DNA from: Crossiella sp. CA-258035
Lineage (GTDB): Bacteria > Actinomycetota > Actinomycetes > Mycobacteriales > Pseudonocardiaceae
Assembly: GCF_030064675.1 (NCBI RefSeq)
Contig: NZ_CP116413.1
Location: 8,957,501 to 9,021,500 of the forward strand
Direction of reading: 5' to 3'
DNA length: 64,000 bases
Shown here: one piece after another, positions 27,688 to 36,522 of the stretch
How positions within the stretch are numbered: position 1 is the first letter of the stretch
Layout: each line of letters begins with the position of its first letter
The notes under the pieces: generated by a model
Seen by the model: the letters and a program-made list of their open reading frames with translations, nothing else
The model's database searches: none
What the model was told of the DNA's origin: nothing
Translations under genes and position numbers: made by a program

Positions 27688-28826
27688 TGAAACTCGTCGG
27701 CGGCAAGGTCGTCACTCCCGGTGGTGTGCTCGATGACGGCTGGGTTCGGGTCGAGGGCGGACTGATCACCGAGGTCGGCGCGGGCTCGGCCAACGGGCAG
27801 GGCGCGACCGAGGAGGTCGTCGACGTCTCCGGCCAGTGGGTGGTCCCCGGGTTCGTGGACATCCACTGCCACGGCGGCGGTGGCGAGTCCTTCTCCAACC
27901 CCGATCAGCAGCGGGTGCTCAAGGCCGCCACCGCTCACCGGCGGCACGGCACGACCACCCTGCTCGCCAGCCTGGTGTCCGGGCCGATCCCGGACATGTC
28001 CCGGCAGATCGCGGCGCTGGCCGAGCTAACCCAGGACGGCTTGCTCGCGGGCGTGCACCTGGAGGGCCCGTTCCTGTCCGCGGCCCGCTGCGGCGCCCAC
28101 GACCCGGCGATCCTGCGGCCGCCGGCCAAGGCCGACGTGCAGACCCTGCTGGACGCCGGTCGCGGCGCCGTGCGCATGGTGACCCTGGCCCCCGAGCTGG
28201 ACAACGGCGTGGACGCCGTCCGCCAGCTCGTCGACCAGGAGGTCATCGCCGCCATCGGCCACACCGACGGCACCGAGGCCCAGGTCCGCCCGGCCGTGGA
28301 CGCCGGGGCGACCGTGGCCACGCACCTGTTCAACGGCATGCGCCCGCTGCACCACCGCGAGCCCGGCCCGATCGGCGCCCTGCTGGACGACGAGCGGGTC
28401 ACCGTCGAGCTGATCTGCGACCTGGTGCACCTGCACCCGACCACGATCCGCCTCGCCGCCCGGCACGCCGGACTGGGACGCACCGTCCTGATCACCGACG
28501 CCATCGCGGCCGCCGGTGTCGGCGACGGCGTGTACGACGTCGGCGGCCTGGAGGTCACGGTCACCGACGGCGTGCCGACGCTGGCCGGCGGCGGCTCCCT
28601 GGCCGGCAGCACCCTGACCATGGACGCGGCCTTCCGCAACCTGGTCCTGGAGTGCGGCCTCAGCGTCACCGACGCGGCAACCGCCTGCTCGACCCGACCG
28701 GCCGGCCTGCTTGGGCTGACCAAGGTGACCGGCTCGATCAGCGCGGGCCTGTCCGCAGACCTGGTCGTGCTGGACGCCGGACTGCGCCCGGCACGGGTGC
28801 TGCACCGCGGCGAGTGGGTGTCCTGA
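27684..28826 (+). CDS. nagA: N-acetylglucosamine-6-phosphate deacetylase
   Basis: 380 aa amidohydrolase. It removes acetate from GlcNAc-6-phosphate to give glucosamine-6-phosphate. Metal and catalytic residues are visible: VDIHCHGGGG (H60, H62), HLEGPFLS (Glu), AAIGHTDG (His), ATHLFNGM (His), ICDLVHLHP and VLITDAI (catalytic Asp). It overlaps the ROK kinase gene by 4 bases, and both lie behind the dre-like site, so DasR-like control by glucosamine-6-phosphate is likely. No nagB is found in the window. Confidence 0.95.
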   Translation: MMKLVGGKVVTPGGVLDDGWVRVEGGLITEVGAGSANGQGATEEVVDVSGQWVVPGFVDIHCHGGGGESFSNPDQQRVLKAATAHRRHGTTTLLASLVSGPIPDMSRQIAALAELTQDGLLAGVHLEGPFLSAARCGAHDPAILRPPAKADVQTLLDAGRGAVRMVTLAPELDNGVDAVRQLVDQEVIAAIGHTDGTEAQVRPAVDAGATVATHLFNGMRPLHHREPGPIGALLDDERVTVELICDLVHLHPTTIRLAARHAGLGRTVLITDAIAAAGVGDGVYDVGGLEVTVTDGVPTLAGGGSLAGSTLTMDAAFRNLVLECGLSVTDAATACSTRPAGLLGLTKVTGSISAGLSADLVVLDAGLRPARVLHRGEWVS

Positions 28827-28862
28827 GCCCTCAGCCGCACCGCACCGCACTACGGTGTTGCT

Positions 28863-29132
28863 GTGGCCGCCTCGGACAATCCGGAGAAGCTGCTCGCTGA
28901 CGCCCTGCGCGCCCAGGCAGCGGGCAGCCCGAGCATGCCCCCGGCCGAAGCTCCCTTCCCGCCGATGCCGGTGCTGCCGCTGGGGAAGGACACCGGACCG
29001 ACGGACCGGTTCACCTCGGCCCGTGGCATCGGCCTGCCACCGCCGTCACTGCCGGTCTGGGTGCTGCTGTTGTTCGCCGTGCTTCTTGGACTGACCGCGG
29101 GCGCGGTGATGGGTGTGCTCACGCTCTGGTGA
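28863..29132 (+). CDS. Small single-pass membrane protein (89 aa)
   Basis: 89 aa. The first 60 residues are polar and proline-rich (SPSMPPAEAPFPPMPVLPLG). One membrane segment near the C-terminus (VWVLLLFAVLLGLTAGAVMG) ends in VLTLW, so it is probably tail-anchored. It begins with GTG 37 bases after nagA and may share its transcript. I do not recognise it. The codon use looks coding, unlike the following stretch. Confidence 0.65.
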   Translation: MAASDNPEKLLADALRAQAAGSPSMPPAEAPFPPMPVLPLGKDTGPTDRFTSARGIGLPPPSLPVWVLLLFAVLLGLTAGAVMGVLTLW

Positions 29133-29236
29133 TCACCTCCGGTTCTGGGGGTCGGGGCTGGTGGTGGGTGTTGGGGTGGGCGCCTGGGACCAGGTTGCCG
29201 TGACTTTGGGTCAGCATCAAGCGCGGTGGTTGTGGG

Positions 29237-29266
29237 TTGTGGATAAGTGGCGACTTGTGGATAAGT
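29237..29266 (-). repeat. Direct repeat with two perfect DnaA boxes
   Basis: TTGTGGATAAGT occurs at 29237-29248 and 29255-29266, 18 bases apart. Each contains TGTGGATAA, the reverse of TTATCCACA, the consensus DnaA box. No dnaA, dnaN or replication gene is nearby. Confidence 0.55.
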
Positions 29267-29512
29267 TCGGATCTTGGGGGCTTTGAGCTGCTGTTTTGTC
29301 GGGATCGGGCGGTAGCGTTGATGTCGGGGGGTTCCCCTCGGGCGCGCGCGGAGGAGCAGCGGGGGCGGTTGCGGAGCGTGAAGGGTTGGGGTTCGGGGGC
29401 TGGGGTGGTGGGGCTCGTGGCTGAGTTGGGTGGGGCAGGGGCGGGCGCGGTTGAGCAGGGTGGGGTTGGAGTGGGTGGGGCCGGAATCGGCTAGGTGCCG
29501 GGCTTGGCTCGG

Positions 29513-29552
29513 GCGGTGGAGCGGTGGAGCGGCGGAGCGGCGGGGCGGTGGG
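29513..29552. repeat. Degenerate 8-base tandem repeat (5 units)
   Basis: Five consecutive octamers of the form GCGGYGGR begin with GCGGTGGA twice, then GCGGCGGA, GCGGCGGG and GCGGTGGG. They keep strict 8-base phase. Confidence 0.7.
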
Positions 29553-29632
29553 GCAGCGGCTGGTGGCCGAGGACCGGTGACGGGTGAGCGGACCTGGCGG
29601 CGGGCTGGCGGGCTGCGCTGGGCGGAGCGGGG

Positions 29633-29686
29633 CCGGGGAGCCGGGGAGCCGGGGAGCCGGGGAGCCGGGGAGCCGGGGAGCCGGGG
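29633..29686. repeat. Perfect 8-base tandem repeat (CCGGGGAG x6.75)
   Basis: Six exact copies of CCGGGGAG (29633-29680) plus CCGGGG. An 8-base unit is not a multiple of three, so it would frameshift any coding frame when it changes length, which supports non-coding status. It is prone to slippage. Confidence 0.9.
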
Positions 29687-29802
29687 GCAGCTTGGCTGGT
29701 GGCGTGTGATGGTTCGCGGTCGGACGAGGGATTCGCGGGCACGTCGTGAGGCTGCGGTTCGCACCCGGAGGCTTCGGCGATCCGGATGGGTGCCGCGCGC
29801 AG

Positions 29803-29826
29803 GCGGGGGCGCGGGGGCGCGGGGGC
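29803..29826. repeat. 8-base tandem repeat (GCGGGGGC x3)
   Basis: Three exact copies of GCGGGGGC. This is the third array with an 8-base period within 320 bases. Confidence 0.8.
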
Positions 29827-30032
29827 GAGCGGTTGCGCGGGGTCGCGGGCGGTTGGGGCGGGGCTGGGACGGGTGGTGACCGGGGCTGGGGCGAGGATGG
29901 TCACAATGTCCGGTTTGTCGGGTGGTTGGGGCTGGTGGGGGTGGGTTTTGGGCGTGGCGTTGGGGTTGAGGGCGGGGTGGGCGTGGTAGTCCGCGACGGG
30001 GTTGCGGTGGGTGTCCCTGTACCGTTGTCGGG

Positions 30033-30734
30033 GTGACGACCGTTACGAGTACGGCCGTGCCGCTCGCTCTCTTCGGGATCGACTGGCTGGATCCGGTCTA
30101 CCTCATCCAGCAAATGGGGCACTTCGCGCTGATCGGTCTGTGCCTCATCGTGTTCGCCGAGTGCGGGGCCTTCGCGTTCTTCCTGCCCGGCGACTCGCTG
30201 TTGTTCATCGCGGGGTTCTTCGCGGTCAACGGCGCGTTCGGGGTGCCGACCTGGGTTGTCGCGGTGTTGCTGACCATCTCGGGCATCCTGGGCAACGCGG
30301 TGGGGTACTGGATCGGGTGGAAGGCTGGGCCGACGTTGTTCAACCGGCCCAACTCCAAGATCTTCAAGCCGGAGTACGCGGCGAAGACGCATGAGTTCTT
30401 CGAGCGGTACGGGGCTCGGGCGATCATCCTGGCCCGCTTCGTGCCGGTGGTGCGGACCTTCATCACCGCGGTGGCCGGGATCGGCCGGATGGATCCGAAG
30501 AAGTACTTCACCTACTCGGTCATCGGCGGTATCGCCTGGGCCGCGGGGCTGACCTTCCTCGGTGCGGCGCTGGGCAACGTGCCGCTGGTGAAGAACAACA
30601 TCGAAGCGGCGCTGATCCTGATCGTGTTCCTCTCGATCCTGCCGATCATCTTCGAGTTCATCCGGGAGCGGCGGAAGCGGCGCAAGCTGCCGGACATCGG
30701 TGAGTCGCACACCCAGGTGATCCCCAAGATCTGA
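30033..30734 (+). CDS. DedA family (VTT-domain) membrane protein
   Basis: 233 aa. The DedA/VTT signature is in VFAECGAFAFFLPGDSLLF and the re-entrant motif FxxRYGxxxxxxxRFxPxxRT is FFERYGARAIILARFVPVVR. Four to five membrane segments are seen, with a basic C-terminus (RERRKRRKLPD). Family members are proton-coupled, lipid-scramblase-like proteins involved in carrier-lipid recycling. The GTG at 30033 has GGGG directly upstream. A G-rich leader precedes it and a textbook terminator follows, so it is a single-gene unit. Confidence 0.92.
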   Translation: MTTVTSTAVPLALFGIDWLDPVYLIQQMGHFALIGLCLIVFAECGAFAFFLPGDSLLFIAGFFAVNGAFGVPTWVVAVLLTISGILGNAVGYWIGWKAGPTLFNRPNSKIFKPEYAAKTHEFFERYGARAIILARFVPVVRTFITAVAGIGRMDPKKYFTYSVIGGIAWAAGLTFLGAALGNVPLVKNNIEAALILIVFLSILPIIFEFIRERRKRRKLPDIGESHTQVIPKI

Positions 30735-30746
30735 CCTTCGCTGACG

Positions 30747-30781
30747 AACGCCCCGTGCCTGTTCCGGCACGGGGCGTTTTT
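30747..30781 (+). terminator. Rho-independent terminator of the first dedA gene
   Basis: A perfect stem, AACGCCCCGTGCC with GGCACGGGGCGTT, a 6-base loop TGTTCC, and TTTTT directly after. It lies 13 bases beyond the stop. Confidence 0.95.
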
Positions 30782-30794
30782 GTCGGCTACGTTT

Positions 30795-30817
30795 GTAAAC
30801 AGTACTGTGCTGTTAAC
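30795..30817. promoter_or_regulatory. Operator of the monooxygenase/TetR cassette
   Basis: GTAAACAG (30795-30802) and CTGTTAAC (30810-30817) are inverted with one mismatch around 7 bases. The central ACAGTACTGT (30799-30808) is itself a perfect palindrome. The cluster lies 16 bases before the monooxygenase start in otherwise GC-rich DNA, as expected for a TetR site over a promoter. Confidence 0.65.
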
Positions 30818-30832
30818 TAATTGGGGGTCCCG

Positions 30833-32326
30833 GTGGAGACAACAGTGCTGGTGGTCGGGGCTGGGCCCACCGGGTTGACGTTGGCCTGTTCGTTGCTGAG
30901 CCGGGGGGTGCCGGTGCGGGTGGTCGACCAGGCCCGCGCTGCCTCGGTGACCTCGCGGGCGCTGGGGCTGCACCCGCGGGGTGTGGAGGTGCTGGACCGG
31001 TTGGGGGCGCTGGCGGATCTGCCGGAGCGGGCGGTCCGGGTGGCCGGGGTCAGCGTCAACGTGCGCGGGGTGGAGCTGGCCCGGATCCGGGTCGACCAGG
31101 TGCGGCTGGCCAGCCGGCACCGGACCCTGCTGATCTCGCAGGCGGCGGTGGAGGCGGAGTTGCGGGCGTTGCTGGCGCGGCTGGGCGGCAAGGTCGAGTG
31201 GGGGCACGAGGTGGTCGGGCTGACGCAGGACGGGCGGGGCGGGGAGGTCTCGCTCCGGCACGGTGGGGGCACCGAGACCGTGCGCGCGGACTGGGTGGTG
31301 GGCTGTGACGGGGCGGGTAGCGCGGTGCGGCGGCTGGGCGGGTTCGGCTTTCCCGGGGAGCGGGTGGTGGAGAACTTCCTGCTTGCCGACGTGCACCTGG
31401 ACTGGGGGCTGCCCAGGGACACCGCGGCCACCTGGATCAGCCCGGACGGGGTGTTCGCCGCGTTCCCGCTGCCGGAGCCGAACCTGTGGCGGCTGGTCGC
31501 GCCCTACGACCGGGCGGTCGAGGCGGACGACGTGCTGGGGCGGTTGAGCGAGATCCTGCCCGCGCGCACCGGCTACCACGGGGTGCGCTTCGACGGGGCG
31601 CTGTGGACCTCGGTGTTCCGCATCCACCGCCGACTGGCCGAGACCTACCGGCGGGGCCGGGTGCTGCTGGCCGGGGACGCCGCGCACATCCACAGCCCGT
31701 TCGGCGGGCAGGGCCTCAACACCGGGATCGGGGACGCGGACAACCTGGGCTGGAAGCTGGCGCTGGTGGCCGGGGGACGGGCGGATCCGGCGCTGCTGGA
31801 CACCTACGAAGCCGAGCGGCGGCCGGTCGCCGCGGCGGTGCTGGAGCACACCACCGGCCTGACCCGGCTGCTGCTCGGGCAGGGGCGGCTGCGGCGGTTC
31901 CTGCGGGACCGGGTGGCCGCGCCGCTGGTGAACCTGGCTCCGGTGCAGCGGCGGCTGGCCAGGGCCGCCTCCCAGCTGGACACGCACTACCGGCGCGGGC
32001 CGCTGGCGCCGTGGCGGTTCGCGCCGTGGACGGCAGGGCTGCGGCCTGGGCAGCGGGTGCCGGACCTGGCCTGCCGCCGGGTGGACGGTTCGGCGACCCG
32101 GTTGCACGCGGAGCTGCGCGGGCGGTGGGCGCTGCTGGGCAGGCACGAGCCGGTGGCGGCGGTGGTGCGGGAGCTGCTCGGGGACGAGGTGGTGCTGCTG
32201 GACCGGCCGGGCGAGCAGGTGTGGCTGGTGCGGCCGGACGCGCACCTGGGCTGGCGTGGGCGGCCGGATCCGGCGAAGCTGCACCGGTGGTTGGAGATGG
32301 TGCTGCGGACCGGGCGGGCCGGGTGA
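30833..32326 (+). CDS. FAD-dependent aromatic monooxygenase
   Basis: 497 aa, the size of class A flavoprotein hydroxylases (PheA/TetX/RdmE-like). The FAD dinucleotide motif is LVVGAGPTGLTLA at the N-terminus, the DG motif is WVVGCDGAGSAVR, and the second FAD motif is GDAAHIHSPFGGQGLNTGIG. The C-terminal 120 residues form a thioredoxin-like domain (GQRVPDLACRRVDGSATRLH). GGGGG lies 6 bases before the GTG at 30833. It overlaps a TetR gene by GTGA, so it is likely an inducible enzyme hydroxylating an aromatic compound or a drug. No polyketide genes adjoin. Confidence 0.9.
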   Translation: METTVLVVGAGPTGLTLACSLLSRGVPVRVVDQARAASVTSRALGLHPRGVEVLDRLGALADLPERAVRVAGVSVNVRGVELARIRVDQVRLASRHRTLLISQAAVEAELRALLARLGGKVEWGHEVVGLTQDGRGGEVSLRHGGGTETVRADWVVGCDGAGSAVRRLGGFGFPGERVVENFLLADVHLDWGLPRDTAATWISPDGVFAAFPLPEPNLWRLVAPYDRAVEADDVLGRLSEILPARTGYHGVRFDGALWTSVFRIHRRLAETYRRGRVLLAGDAAHIHSPFGGQGLNTGIGDADNLGWKLALVAGGRADPALLDTYEAERRPVAAAVLEHTTGLTRLLLGQGRLRRFLRDRVAAPLVNLAPVQRRLARAASQLDTHYRRGPLAPWRFAPWTAGLRPGQRVPDLACRRVDGSATRLHAELRGRWALLGRHEPVAAVVRELLGDEVVLLDRPGEQVWLVRPDAHLGWRGRPDPAKLHRWLEMVLRTGRAG

Positions 32327-32928
32327 GGGGCCGTCCGCGTGATCCGGGGACGGACACGGCGATCCTGCGCGCCGCCCTCGACCTGTTCATCGAGGGCGGG
32401 GTGGAGGGCGCCAGCATCGAGCAGATCGCCAGGCGCGCCGGGGTCGCCCGGCTCACCGTGTACCGGCGGTGGGCGAGCAAGGAGCTGTTGCTGGCGCAGG
32501 CGATCGAGTTCGGCAGGGACAGCTTCCTCAGCCCTGCCGATGCGCTGGCCATGTTCGCCGACGGCGAGGTCACCAGGGCCAAGCTGGTGGAGATCATGGT
32601 GCAGGCGACCAGCGACGACCGGTTCCGGCGGCTGATCGGGCGGCTGGCCGGGGCCGCGACCGACCACCCCGAGCTGATGCGGGCCTACGCGGAGAACTAC
32701 GTGCGGCCGCGCAAGGACATCGCGATGCGGCTGCTCCGGCTGTTGCAGGAGCACGGTGAGCTGCCGCCGGAGCTGGACCTGGAGATGCTGCTGGAAAGCC
32801 TGGCCGGGGTGGTCACCTACCTGATGCTGATGGACCCGGCGCGGCACGCGCCCGAGCAGGCCCGCGCCTACCTGAACCGGTTCCTGGACATGGTGGTCAG
32901 TCCAGCGCGAACATCGAACCCGGGTTGA
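32323..32928 (+). CDS. TetR/AcrR family regulator
   Basis: 201 aa, beginning VRGRPRDPGTDTAILRAALD, with helix-turn-helix VEGASIEQIARRAGV followed by ARLTVYRRWASKELLL. The C-terminal domain (DDRFRRLIGRLAGAATDHPE) is of the TetR_C_16-like type. It overlaps the monooxygenase stop by GTGA and so is translationally coupled. It probably represses the operon through the operator at 30795-30817. Its end overlaps the convergent GlcD-like gene by 32 bases. Confidence 0.9.
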   Translation: MRGRPRDPGTDTAILRAALDLFIEGGVEGASIEQIARRAGVARLTVYRRWASKELLLAQAIEFGRDSFLSPADALAMFADGEVTRAKLVEIMVQATSDDRFRRLIGRLAGAATDHPELMRAYAENYVRPRKDIAMRLLRLLQEHGELPPELDLEMLLESLAGVVTYLMLMDPARHAPEQARAYLNRFLDMVVSPARTSNPG

Positions 32929-34300
32929 ACAGGTTCTCCGGGTCCAGCGCGCGTTTGATCGCCCGGTGCGCGGCCAGGCCGACCTCGCCGATCTCCCTGG
33001 CCAGCCACTCCCGTTTGATCTTGCCGATGCCGTGTTCGCCGGTGACCGTGCCGCCCAGGGCCAGGCCGACCTCCAGGATCTCGTCGAAGGCGAGCTTGGC
33101 GCGGGCGAACTGGTCCGCATCCGCCGGGTCGTAGGCGATGGTGGGGTGCATGTTGCCGTCGCCGGCATGCCCGACCACCGCGATCAGCAGGTCCCTGCGG
33201 GCGCTGATCTCGGCGCAGCCGCTGATCAGCTCGGCGATCCTGGTGCGCGGCACGCACACGTCGTCGGTGAGCCAGGCGCCGTAGACCTCCAGTGCGCCGA
33301 GCACCGCGCGGCGGGCGGTCAGCAGCAGCTGGCCCTCGGCCAGGTCGGTGGTGACGTAGGCGAGCTCGGCGCCCGCGGCCAGGCACAGCTGCTCGATCTT
33401 CTCCAGCTCCCGCCTGGCCACCTCGCCGCCGGCGTCGGACTGGCAGATCAGCAGGGCCGCGCTGCCGCTGCCCGCGCCCAGCTCGGTGTTCAGGTGCGCC
33501 TCGACCGCGCGGATGGAGGCCGCGTCCATGATCTCCATCAGGGACGGCACCAGGCCCTCGCGCACCACGCCGGTGACCGCGGCGCCCGCGGCCTCGGTGG
33601 AGGGGAACGCGGCGACCATGGTGGCCGGGGCCTGCGGCAGCGGGCGCAGCGCCAGGGTGGCCTGGGTGACCACGCCGAGGGTGCCCTCGCTGCCGACGAA
33701 CAGCTTGGTCAGGTCGTAGCCGGCCACGCCCTTGACCGTGCGGCGGCCGGTGCGCAGCAGCTCGCCGCTGGCCAGCACCACCTCCAGGCCGAGCACCGAG
33801 TCGGTGGTCACGCCGTACTTCACGCAGCACAGGCCGCCCGCGTTGGTGGCCACGTTGCCACCGATGGTGCACCAGTCGTAGCTGGACGGGTCCGGCGGGT
33901 AGAACAGGCCTTCCTTCTCCACGGCGTGCCGCAGGTCCAGGTTGACCACGCCGGGTTCGACCACGGCGAGCCGGTTGTCCGGGTCGACCTCCAGGATGCG
34001 GTTCATCCTGGTGGTGGCCAGCACCACGCAGCCGTCGACCGCGTTGGCCGCGCCGGAGAGGCCGCTGCCCGCGCCGCGAGGCACGATCGGGGTGCCTGCC
34101 GCCGCGCAGGCCCTGACCACGGCCTGGACCTGCGCGGTGTCGCCGGGCAGCACGACGGCCAGCGGCGCGCCGTGCGGCGCGAGCGGCATCATGTCCCGGC
34201 GGTAGCTCTCGGTGACGTCCGGGTCGGTGATGACCCCGTCCGCACCGAGAACCCGGTGGAGCTGGTCAAGCAGTTCGACGCTTTTCACCCGATCGTTCAC
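32897..34300 (-). CDS. FAD-linked oxidase, GlcD/D-lactate dehydrogenase-like
   Basis: 467 aa, PCMH-type flavoprotein. FAD binding: VPRGAGSGLSGAANAV and CTIGGNVATNAGGLCCVKYG, then GTLGVVTQATLALRPLP. The C-terminal FAD-oxidase domain ends with GTVTGEHGIGKIKREWL, whose His is part of the active site. It oxidises a 2-hydroxy acid such as glycolate or D-lactate. No GlcE/GlcF partner adjoins. The GTG at 34300 (VNDRVKSVELLDQL) matches family starts; the frame is open 11 codons further. It is divergent from the second dedA gene. Confidence 0.9.
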   Translation of the reverse strand: MNDRVKSVELLDQLHRVLGADGVITDPDVTESYRRDMMPLAPHGAPLAVVLPGDTAQVQAVVRACAAAGTPIVPRGAGSGLSGAANAVDGCVVLATTRMNRILEVDPDNRLAVVEPGVVNLDLRHAVEKEGLFYPPDPSSYDWCTIGGNVATNAGGLCCVKYGVTTDSVLGLEVVLASGELLRTGRRTVKGVAGYDLTKLFVGSEGTLGVVTQATLALRPLPQAPATMVAAFPSTEAAGAAVTGVVREGLVPSLMEIMDAASIRAVEAHLNTELGAGSGSAALLICQSDAGGEVARRELEKIEQLCLAAGAELAYVTTDLAEGQLLLTARRAVLGALEVYGAWLTDDVCVPRTRIAELISGCAEISARRDLLIAVVGHAGDGNMHPTIAYDPADADQFARAKLAFDEILEVGLALGGTVTGEHGIGKIKREWLAREIGEVGLAAHRAIKRALDPENLFNPGSMFALD

Positions 34301-34386
34301 CAGTCCACGGTAGTTCCACAGAAACACGCGCACGAGACGGAAAATGTCGATGATGTGTTCACCGAGATCCCCGTAGTCTCGAAGTG

Positions 34387-35050
34387 ATGAGCCCGGAAGG
34401 TGTGTCCGTCACACTGGCCTGGTCACCGCTGGACTCGGCGGGTCCGGCGCTGGTGTGGATCATCGTGACCACGTTCATCTTCGCCGAGTGCGGCCTGATC
34501 ATCGGCCTGTTCCTGCCCGGCGACTCGCTGCTGTTCGCCGCGGGTGTGGTGCTGGCCAACCACGACCGGCCGATCGACGCCTGGGCGCTGGCCGGGGTGA
34601 GCACGCTGGTGGCCATCCTGGGCAACGAGTTCGGTTACTTCGTCGGTGCGAAGACCGGCACCAAGATGCTGGCCCGCGAGGGCGGCAAGGTGCTCAACCA
34701 GCAGAACCTGGACCGGGCCAAGGACTTCTTGGACAAGTACGGGTTCTGGGCGATCGTGGCCGCGCGCTGGCTGCCCTGGGTGCGCACGCTGGCCCCGGCG
34801 ATCGCGGGCGCGGCCGGGATGGACCGCAAGCGGTTCACCTGGGCGACCATCACCGGCGCGGTGACCTGGTCGCCGGTGCTGATCCTGCTCGGCTACTACG
34901 CGGCAGGCCTGCTCAACCGGTACCCGTGGTTGCAGACGGTGGCCGTGATCGGGTTCGTCGCCTTCTTCGTGGTGGGCACCAGCTACGGCGTGTACCGGTA
35001 CCGGCAGGAGATGCGGCGGCCGATGCACGAGGAGTCCGACGAGGCCGAGG

Positions 35051-35070
<20 letters not shown>
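34387..35070 (+). CDS. DedA family (VTT-domain) membrane protein, second copy
   Basis: 227 aa. FAECGLIIGLFLPGDSLLF and FLDKYGFWAIVAARWLPWVR carry the family motifs. It is only a distant relative of the copy at 30033, differing in the N-terminus and in the length of the C-terminal tail (RRPMHEESDEAEVRKESN, acidic here). Presumed membrane-lipid recycling or transport. It starts at ATG 34387, with an alternative GTG one codon upstream. Its end overlaps the kinase gene on the other strand by 20 bases. Confidence 0.9.
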
Positions 35071-35697
<627 letters not shown>

Positions 35698-35701
<4 letters not shown>

Positions 35702-36522
35702 GTGCCGGTCTCCCCTGTCCGCAGCCCGGTGGTCACCGCGTGCGTGACCTCGGTGAGCTGCCCGTCCTCGCCGACCCGCAGCGCGCCGGTGATCAGGCCG
35801 ACCACCTCGTTCATGGTGCGTTCCCTCGGCGAGACCAGCGCGACCCGCTTGCCGAGGCGGTGCACGTGGATGCGGTCCGCGATGTCGAACACGTGCGGCA
35901 TGTTGTGGCTGATCAGCACCACCGGCAGGCCGCGCTCGCGGATCCGGTTGATCAGTTCCAGCACCTTGCCGGACTCGGCCACGCCGAGCGCGGCGGTCGG
36001 CTCGTCCATGATCACCACTCGGTTGCCGAAGGCGGCCGCGCGGGCCACCGCGACGCCTTGGCGCTGGCCGCCGGAGAGGGTCTCCACGGTCTGCGACATC
36101 GAGGAGATGCCGATGCCGAGCTCGCCGAGCACCCTGGCCGCCTCGGCCCGCATGCCCTTGGTGTCCAGCAGCCGGAACACCGAGCCGAGCACACCGGCGC
36201 GGCGGCGTTCCCGGCCGAGGAACAGGTTGCTGGCGATGTCCTGGGCCGGGGCCAGCGCCAGGTTCTGGTAGACGGTCTCGATGCCGTGCCTGCGCGCGTC
36301 CAGCGGGCCGGTGAAGCGGACGGGCTCGCCGTCCAGGCGGATCTCGCCCTCGTCCGGGACCAGCGCGCCGGAGAGCGCCTTGATCAGGCTGGACTTGCCC
36401 GCGCCGTTGTCGCCGACCACGGCCAGCACCTCGCCTGGCGCCAGGTCGAAGTCGGCCCCGTTGATCGCGGTCACCTTGCCGTAGCGTTTGACCAGGCCAC
36501 GGGCCTGGAGCACCGGGGTCAC
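35698..36522 (-). CDS. frcA: Sugar ABC transporter ATP-binding protein, single-domain FrcA type
   Basis: 274 aa, with only one ABC domain, unlike the duplicated RbsA/XylG type. Walker A is GDNGAGKSS (37-45), signature LSGGQRQ, Walker B VVIMDEPTAAL, H-loop ISHNMPHVFD. This single-domain form is the FrcA class. It overlaps the permease stop by GTGA and the kinase start by GTGA. Confidence 0.88.

Larger units (their letters stand above)
29133..30032. other. 900-base G-rich non-coding region
   Basis: No frame on either strand has credible coding character; the top strand is markedly G- and T-rich. It contains two DnaA-box matches, three groups of 8-base tandem repeats and a run of G-tracts. A long open frame on the minus strand is only the shadow of the repeats. 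It separates the nag operon and the small membrane protein from the DedA gene. Confidence 0.7.

Noticed and set aside
29633-29686. CRISPR-like array
   Set aside because: The units are 8 bases with no spacers, so it is a simple tandem repeat.
28850-29764. 304-codon minus-strand frame across the G-rich region
   Set aside because: It is a low-complexity Pro/Arg/Ser frame created by the 8-base repeats and C-rich strand, without coding bias or start signals.
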